Shown here one piece after another: positions 59,966 to 64,000 of a stretch of DNA of 64,000 nt. The position numbers and the translations under genes were made by a program. The notes below the pieces were generated by a model, which saw only the letters and a program-made list of their open reading frames with translations, was not told the origin of the DNA and searched no databases. The stretch's first letter is position 1, and every line of letters starts with the position of its first letter. This DNA comes from Clostridia bacterium (GTDB lineage: Bacteria; Bacillota; Clostridia; RGIG6154), in assembly GCA_017626145.1 (NCBI GenBank), contig JAGAJK010000024.1, positions 1-64,000 of the forward strand, given 5' to 3'.

Positions 59966-62398
59966 ATGAAGATCTACGATCTTAAATGCGAATATCAGGT
60001 AAATCCTGTAAATGTTAATATAAACAAGCCTGCTTTCTGCTGGAAGCTTGAGGGTGAAAATAACACATTTCAGACCGCATACGAATTAAAGGTTGGTGCT
60101 TGGTCAAGCGGTAAAATAGAAAGTGACAAATCTTTATTTGTTGAATATGGCGGAGAAGCTTTGAAGCCTGAAACGAAGTATAACTATTCTGTTACGGTTT
60201 GGGATAATCACGGTAATACAGATACTGCTGAAGGCTTTTTTGAAACAACACCTGAAAAAATTAACGCTTTATGGCTTGAACCTGAGTGTGAAAGTGTTGT
60301 TTCCTTAACAAAGGAATTTGAAGCAGGCGAATTTTCAAAAGCAAAGCTTTATGCTTCTGCTTTCGGTATTTACGAGGTTTACATAAACAATCAAAGAGTT
60401 TACGATTATTATTTAACTCCCGGTTTTACAAGCTATCCAAACTATATTCAGTATCAGATTTACAACATAGAAAAACACCTCAAAAAAGGAAATAATGTTA
60501 TAACAGTAAACCTTGCAAGAGGCTGGGCGTGCGGAAGATACCCATTTCAGAAGCCGGTAGAAAAGGTAACGGGAACTCCGGCCTTTATCTGTGAGCTTAA
60601 AACGGATAATAAAACCTTAATCTCAACCGACAGCTCCTGGAAAGCAACGGAAAGTAAAATCCGTTTTTCAGAATTTTATGACGGTGAAACCTACGACAGT
60701 AATTTCGTTCCCGAAAAGGAGCTTGAAATAACCGTTAAAGACCAAAATAAATACGGAAAATTAGTTCCTCAGATAACAGAACCTGTCCGCATTGTGGAAA
60801 CAATAAAGCCCATAGAAATCATCAAAACACCAAAGGGTGAAACTGTAATTGATTTCGGACAGAATATGGTGGGCTGGGCAACCTTTAATGTAAAGGGCAA
60901 AAAAGGCGAAGTTGTTGAACTGCTTCATGGCGAGGTTCTTGATAAAGACGGTAATTTCTATAACGATAATTTAAGAACCGCAAAATCATGCGTTAAATAT
61001 ATTTTAAGCGGTGACGGCGTTGAAACCTATCATCCGCATTTCTCATTCCAGGGCTTTCGTTATGTTAAAGTCGTTTCTTTTCCTTGCGAAGTAACAAAAG
61101 AAAATTTTACAGGCACGGTTATATGCACCGATATGGAAAGAACGGGATATTTTGAATGTTCTCACGAAAAATTAAATAAGCTTTATAAAAATATTATATG
61201 GGGACATAAGGGTAACTATGTTGATATTCCCACCGACTGTCCGCAACGTGACGAAAGAGTTGGCTGGACGGGAGACACTCAGGTTTTCTGCAAAACTGCG
61301 GCACAAAACTACAACGTAAATCTGTTTTTCAGAAAATGGCTTTCTGACCTTGCTGTTGACCAGGAGGAAAACGGTCTTGTTCATATATTTATTCCCAAAA
61401 TGCAGGAAACGTTAACCGCACCTGTCTGGGGCGATGCGGCAACTGTATGCCCCTGGGAGATTTATTTTCAGTCGGGAGATTTGAGAGTACTTGAAAATAA
61501 TTACGAATCCATGAAAAAATGGGTTTATTACTTAAAGAACAGCGGTGATGGCGTAACCTGGAGAAAAGAGATTGATATGCGTTTTGGTGACTGGCTTGGT
61601 CTTGATGCCGAGGACGGTTCATATGAAGGTAAAACTCCCCGCTACCTTATAGCCGATGCGTACTTTGCACGTTCTTCGTTTTTAACCAAAAGAGCGGCAG
61701 AGGTTTTAGGTAAAAATGAAGATGCGGAAGAATTCGGCAAGCTTTTTAATGATATAAGAACGCATTTTATAAAAGAGCATTTAGATAAAGACGGAAAAGT
61801 AGCTGCCGATACACAAACAGGCTGCTTGCTTACACTCGCCTTTGATTTATGTGACAACAAAGAAATTGTCGCTCATCAGCTTAAAAAGCTGATAAACGAC
61901 AACGGCGACAGACTTACTACAGGCTTTGTTGGCACTCCCCTGCTTTGCGAAACAGTAAATAATTACATCGACAGCAATCTCGCCTGTACCCTTTTACTGC
62001 AGGAACAGTTCCCATCCTGGCTCTTTTCCGTTAATATGGGTGCAACTACAGTCTGGGAGCATTGGGACTCACAAAAGCCCGACGGCACCTTCTGGGATAC
62101 TCATATGAATTCCTTTAACCATTACGCCTACGGCTCCGTTGCAAGCTTTATGTACGAAAGAATTTCAGGTATTACACCTATTGAAGCAGGCTATAAAAAA
62201 ATAAAAATTGCCCCCGTTACCGACCAACGCATAACGTGGGCAAAGGGAAGCATTGAAACTCTTTACGGCAAAATTTCATCCGATATAAATAACGAACGCC
62301 TTAAGGTTGAAATCCCTGCCAATACCACGGCAGAAATAGTTCTTCCAAACGGTACAACCCAAACCGTAGGTTCGGGCACTTACACTTTCAAATTGTAA
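59966..62398 (+). CDS. Alpha-L-rhamnosidase (GH78)
   Basis: About 810 residues, no signal peptide. N-terminal beta-domains: fibronectin-like, then the rhamnosidase N domain with YASAFGIYEVYINNQRVYDY and GFTSYPNYIQYQIYNIEKHL. A Bac_rhamnosid core follows: VDIPTDCPQRDERVGWTGDT, with acidic catalytic residues in DERVGWTGD and later GATTVWEHWDSQKPDGTFWD. It ends with a beta-sandwich. It removes terminal alpha-L-rhamnose, probably inside the cell. ATG 59966 fits AAAGGGTGA spacing better than GTG 59957. Partner of the preceding glycosidase-like gene. Confidence 0.94.
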   Translation: MKIYDLKCEYQVNPVNVNINKPAFCWKLEGENNTFQTAYELKVGAWSSGKIESDKSLFVEYGGEALKPETKYNYSVTVWDNHGNTDTAEGFFETTPEKINALWLEPECESVVSLTKEFEAGEFSKAKLYASAFGIYEVYINNQRVYDYYLTPGFTSYPNYIQYQIYNIEKHLKKGNNVITVNLARGWACGRYPFQKPVEKVTGTPAFICELKTDNKTLISTDSSWKATESKIRFSEFYDGETYDSNFVPEKELEITVKDQNKYGKLVPQITEPVRIVETIKPIEIIKTPKGETVIDFGQNMVGWATFNVKGKKGEVVELLHGEVLDKDGNFYNDNLRTAKSCVKYILSGDGVETYHPHFSFQGFRYVKVVSFPCEVTKENFTGTVICTDMERTGYFECSHEKLNKLYKNIIWGHKGNYVDIPTDCPQRDERVGWTGDTQVFCKTAAQNYNVNLFFRKWLSDLAVDQEENGLVHIFIPKMQETLTAPVWGDAATVCPWEIYFQSGDLRVLENNYESMKKWVYYLKNSGDGVTWRKEIDMRFGDWLGLDAEDGSYEGKTPRYLIADAYFARSSFLTKRAAEVLGKNEDAEEFGKLFNDIRTHFIKEHLDKDGKVAADTQTGCLLTLAFDLCDNKEIVAHQLKKLINDNGDRLTTGFVGTPLLCETVNNYIDSNLACTLLLQEQFPSWLFSVNMGATTVWEHWDSQKPDGTFWDTHMNSFNHYAYGSVASFMYERISGITPIEAGYKKIKIAPVTDQRITWAKGSIETLYGKISSDINNERLKVEIPANTTAEIVLPNGTTQTVGSGTYTFKL

Positions 62399-62485
62399 AA
62401 AGGCATAAGCAGTTACGTAAAAACACGTTCCCAAAACGGGTTCGGATATTAACGCAACTGCTTAACCCAAAAGGGAAATAATTTA

Positions 62486-62517
62486 AAAAGACGTTGCGAA
62501 ATCACAACGTCTTTTAT
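62486..62517. terminator. Terminator between the rhamnosidase and nucleotidyltransferase genes
   Basis: AAAAGACGTTG (62486-62496) pairs with CAACGTCTTTT (62505-62515). The genes are convergent, so it can serve both. Confidence 0.85.
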
Positions 62518-62520
62518 AAT

Positions 62521-63426
62521 TTAGAATAATTTTTCAGGATAAGTACCATTTGCAACGAGTTCTGCGATTGATTCACGAACTGTTTCAAGGTCTTCTTTAT
62601 ATGTCATACCAAACCATTTTTCCTTTGTTTCAAGAAGTGTTACCTTTGCCACACCCTTTTTAATCAATGTGTCGATATAGATAGGAAGAAGGTACTCGCT
62701 CTTGATATCACCCGGTTCAACGGCACTTAAGAATTCAATAAAGCCTCTTTCAAGTCTGTTAAAGAAGCTTGGCTTAAGACCCCACATATTCATTGAAACA
62801 TATGCGTTCTCATTCAATTCCTTTAAGCCGTCATCTGTTTTTGCAGCTGCGCCGTTTTCAACCTTTATGATGTCCTTTGTTTCGTCAATTTCCATAAGAA
62901 CATTATCTTCGTCAACCAAGCAGATACCTCTTGTAACACTACCGTTATCACTTAAAGTATTCTTTAAAATGTAACCTGCCATACAAATATCTTCAACAGC
63001 TACATCGTTTTCAGTAACAAGATAATCGTGAAGCTTAACAAAAGCTTCTCTGCCGTAAAAGTCGTCTGCATTAATAACTGCAAAAGGTTCTTTTACAACG
63101 TCCTTACAAACAAGGATTGCCTGACCTGTTCCCCATGGCTTTGTTCTTTCTCCTACAGAAAAGCCTACAGGAATATCGTCAAGCTCCTGGAAAACATAAT
63201 CTGTTTCACAAACAGATGCAATACGGTTTCCGATAATTTCCTTGAAATCCTTTTCCAAATCTTTTCTTATAACGAAAACTACTTTATTAAAACCTGCCTT
63301 TAAAGCATCGTAAATAGCGTAGTCCATAATAATTTCTCCATTTTTGCCAACGGTTGCAAGCTGCTTTATACCGCCACCGTAACGTGAACCGATACCTGCC
63401 GCCATAATTACTAATGTTGTTTTCAT
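62521..63426 (-). CDS. Sugar nucleotidyltransferase (NTP_transferase)
   Basis: 301 residues from ATG 63426 (AAAGGTTGG upstream). Nucleotide-binding start TTLVIMAAGIGSRYGGGIKQL, followed by the metal-binding VINADDFYGREAF. It belongs to the family that makes NDP-sugars from sugar phosphates. The GxGxRxGG signature is present, but the substrate (glucose, mannose or another) cannot be told. Own promoter upstream. Confidence 0.88.
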   Translation of the reverse strand: MKTTLVIMAAGIGSRYGGGIKQLATVGKNGEIIMDYAIYDALKAGFNKVVFVIRKDLEKDFKEIIGNRIASVCETDYVFQELDDIPVGFSVGERTKPWGTGQAILVCKDVVKEPFAVINADDFYGREAFVKLHDYLVTENDVAVEDICMAGYILKNTLSDNGSVTRGICLVDEDNVLMEIDETKDIIKVENGAAAKTDDGLKELNENAYVSMNMWGLKPSFFNRLERGFIEFLSAVEPGDIKSEYLLPIYIDTLIKKGVAKVTLLETKEKWFGMTYKEDLETVRESIAELVANGTYPEKLF

Positions 63427-63477
63427 TTCTACCAACCTTTCATACTGCAATATTTTGCACATATATCATATAGGTTT

Positions 63478-63506
63478 ATTTTACCATAAATAATGCAATT
63501 AGTCAA
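63478..63506 (-). promoter_or_regulatory. Promoter of the nucleotidyltransferase gene
   Basis: Minus-strand TTGACT (63506-63501), 17 bp, TAAAAT (63483-63478). Confidence 0.7.
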
Positions 63507-63514
63507 CCGACAGA

Positions 63515-63543
63515 TTGACAATTTAATATAAATATCCTATAAT
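63515..63543 (+). promoter_or_regulatory. Promoter of the final hydrolase gene
   Basis: Perfect consensus TTGACA (63515-63520), 17 bp, TATAAT (63538-63543); GAGGTGA follows before the ATG. Confidence 0.9.
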
Positions 63544-63563
63544 GTTTTCTGAGGTGACAAAAA

Positions 63564-64000
63564 ATGATTAACGAAAAAATCTGTCTTGACGAAAAAAATC
63601 CCGAAGTTTTTATCGAAACCTTCGTTCCCGATACTATAAAATTCAGAGTTTTGGATGCAATTTTAATTATTCCCGGCGGTGGCTACAGCTGGGTCTGTGA
63701 TTTTAAAGAGGGCGAACCTATTGCTCTGGAGTTTGCATCAAAAGGCTACGCCTGCTTTGTTCTTCATTACTCCGTTAAGGAAAAGGCAAAGTTTCCTTTA
63801 CCGCTTATTCAGGCATCAAGAGCAATGAAGCATATTAAAGATAATGCAGAAAAATACAATTTAAATCCCGAACGTGTTTTCGCTATAGGTTTTTCCGCAG
63901 GCGGTCACCTTTGTGCGTCACTTGGCTCGTTATGGCATATGGACGAAATTTACAGGGAAATTGATATGGAATACGGCTATAACAAGCCAAAAGCAACTAT
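63564..64000 (+). CDS. Alpha/beta hydrolase (acetyl-esterase/BD-FAE-like), cut by window end
   Basis: The first 145 residues are visible; the gene continues beyond the window. ATG 63564 follows GAGGTGA. The oxyanion-hole motif is in LIIPGGGYSW, and the nucleophile elbow GFSAGGHLCASLG carries the catalytic Ser. This is the pattern of small carbohydrate esterases or lipase-like hydrolases (BD-FAE/Axe type), often used to remove acetyl or feruloyl groups from plant glycans. No signal peptide, so intracellular action is likely. The remaining catalytic Asp and His lie outside. Confidence 0.85.
   Translation, partial: MINEKICLDEKNPEVFIETFVPDTIKFRVLDAILIIPGGGYSWVCDFKEGEPIALEFASKGYACFVLHYSVKEKAKFPLPLIQASRAMKHIKDNAEKYNLNPERVFAIGFSAGGHLCASLGSLWHMDEIYREIDMEYGYNKPKAT

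Overview
The window comes from a low-GC member of the Firmicutes, most likely an uncultured gut-type Clostridia (order Eubacteriales/Oscillospirales). The grounds are strong AGGAGG-type ribosome binding sites, TTGACA/TATAAT promoters, the dxs-tlyA-nadK-argR-recN gene order, a FabK-based fatty-acid operon, HydF/HydG hydrogenase maturases and many AraC-regulated glycoside-hydrolase genes. It looks like ordinary chromosome; I see no prophage, integrase, transposase or CRISPR array. Genus assignment is not possible from what I can see.

Layout. 1-3.2 kb is an accessory patch: two tandem 186-bp structured repeats, small hypothetical genes, one gene broken by an in-frame TGA, an AAA/DUF4143 ATPase with a palindrome at its promoter, and a 5'-truncated SLOG-type fragment. 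3.2-6.8 kb encodes a heterodimeric ABC exporter with one degenerate ATP site. 6.9-10.2 kb carries a lipoprotein, an MBOAT acyltransferase and a DHHW partner, probably for O-acylation of an extracellular polymer. 10.3-12.4 kb is a divergent oxidoreductase/AraC pair. 12.7-21.0 kb is a long minus-strand housekeeping operon (dxs, tlyA, nadK, argR, recN, an RseC-like gene and a ClpE-like gene), divergent from serC, serA and apt (21.2-24.1 kb). 24.2-30.0 kb is a sugar locus with two cytoplasmic GH3 enzymes, an oxidoreductase and a divergent AraC regulator whose mRNA appears leaderless. 30.1-38.4 kb is the type II fatty-acid operon (fabH, acpP, fabK, fabD, fabG, fabF, fabZ, accD, accA) headed by a TetR gene; accB and accC are missing. 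Four copies of one palindrome (CAGCACA-n3-TGTGCTG) lie at the TetR promoter and in a three-unit tandem repeat before fabH.

38.7-43.1 kb holds a papain-like hydrolase, a zinc-ribbon membrane protein, a cation/proton antiporter and a TIM-barrel isomerase. 43.3-46.1 kb has a secreted leucine-rich-repeat protein and tRNA-Ala(TGC). 46.4-49.2 kb has mscL with an added zinc ribbon, an alanyl-tRNA editing protein and isocitrate dehydrogenase. 49.2-54.9 kb has a 1377-residue secreted lyase-like protein, a probable stand-alone small RNA, an AraC regulator and a decayed partial copy of that regulator. 55.0-58.3 kb is pgsA-like, hydG, hydF. 58.3-62.4 kb has a six-hairpin glycosidase-like protein and a GH78 rhamnosidase. 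The window ends with a sugar nucleotidyltransferase and a cut-off alpha/beta hydrolase.

The most interesting non-gene content is a set of structured intergenic repeats. One three-stem family has copies at 12.5, 36.3 and 38.5 kb with compensatory changes in the stems. A second family, near 0.2 and 46.2 kb, carries tRNA T-arm-like ends. A third set of three terminator hairpins shares a nearly identical 26-nt core but has different, still self-complementary outer arms. A roughly 146-nt RNA with its own promoter and terminator lies at 53.44-53.59 kb. None matches an RNA family I can name.
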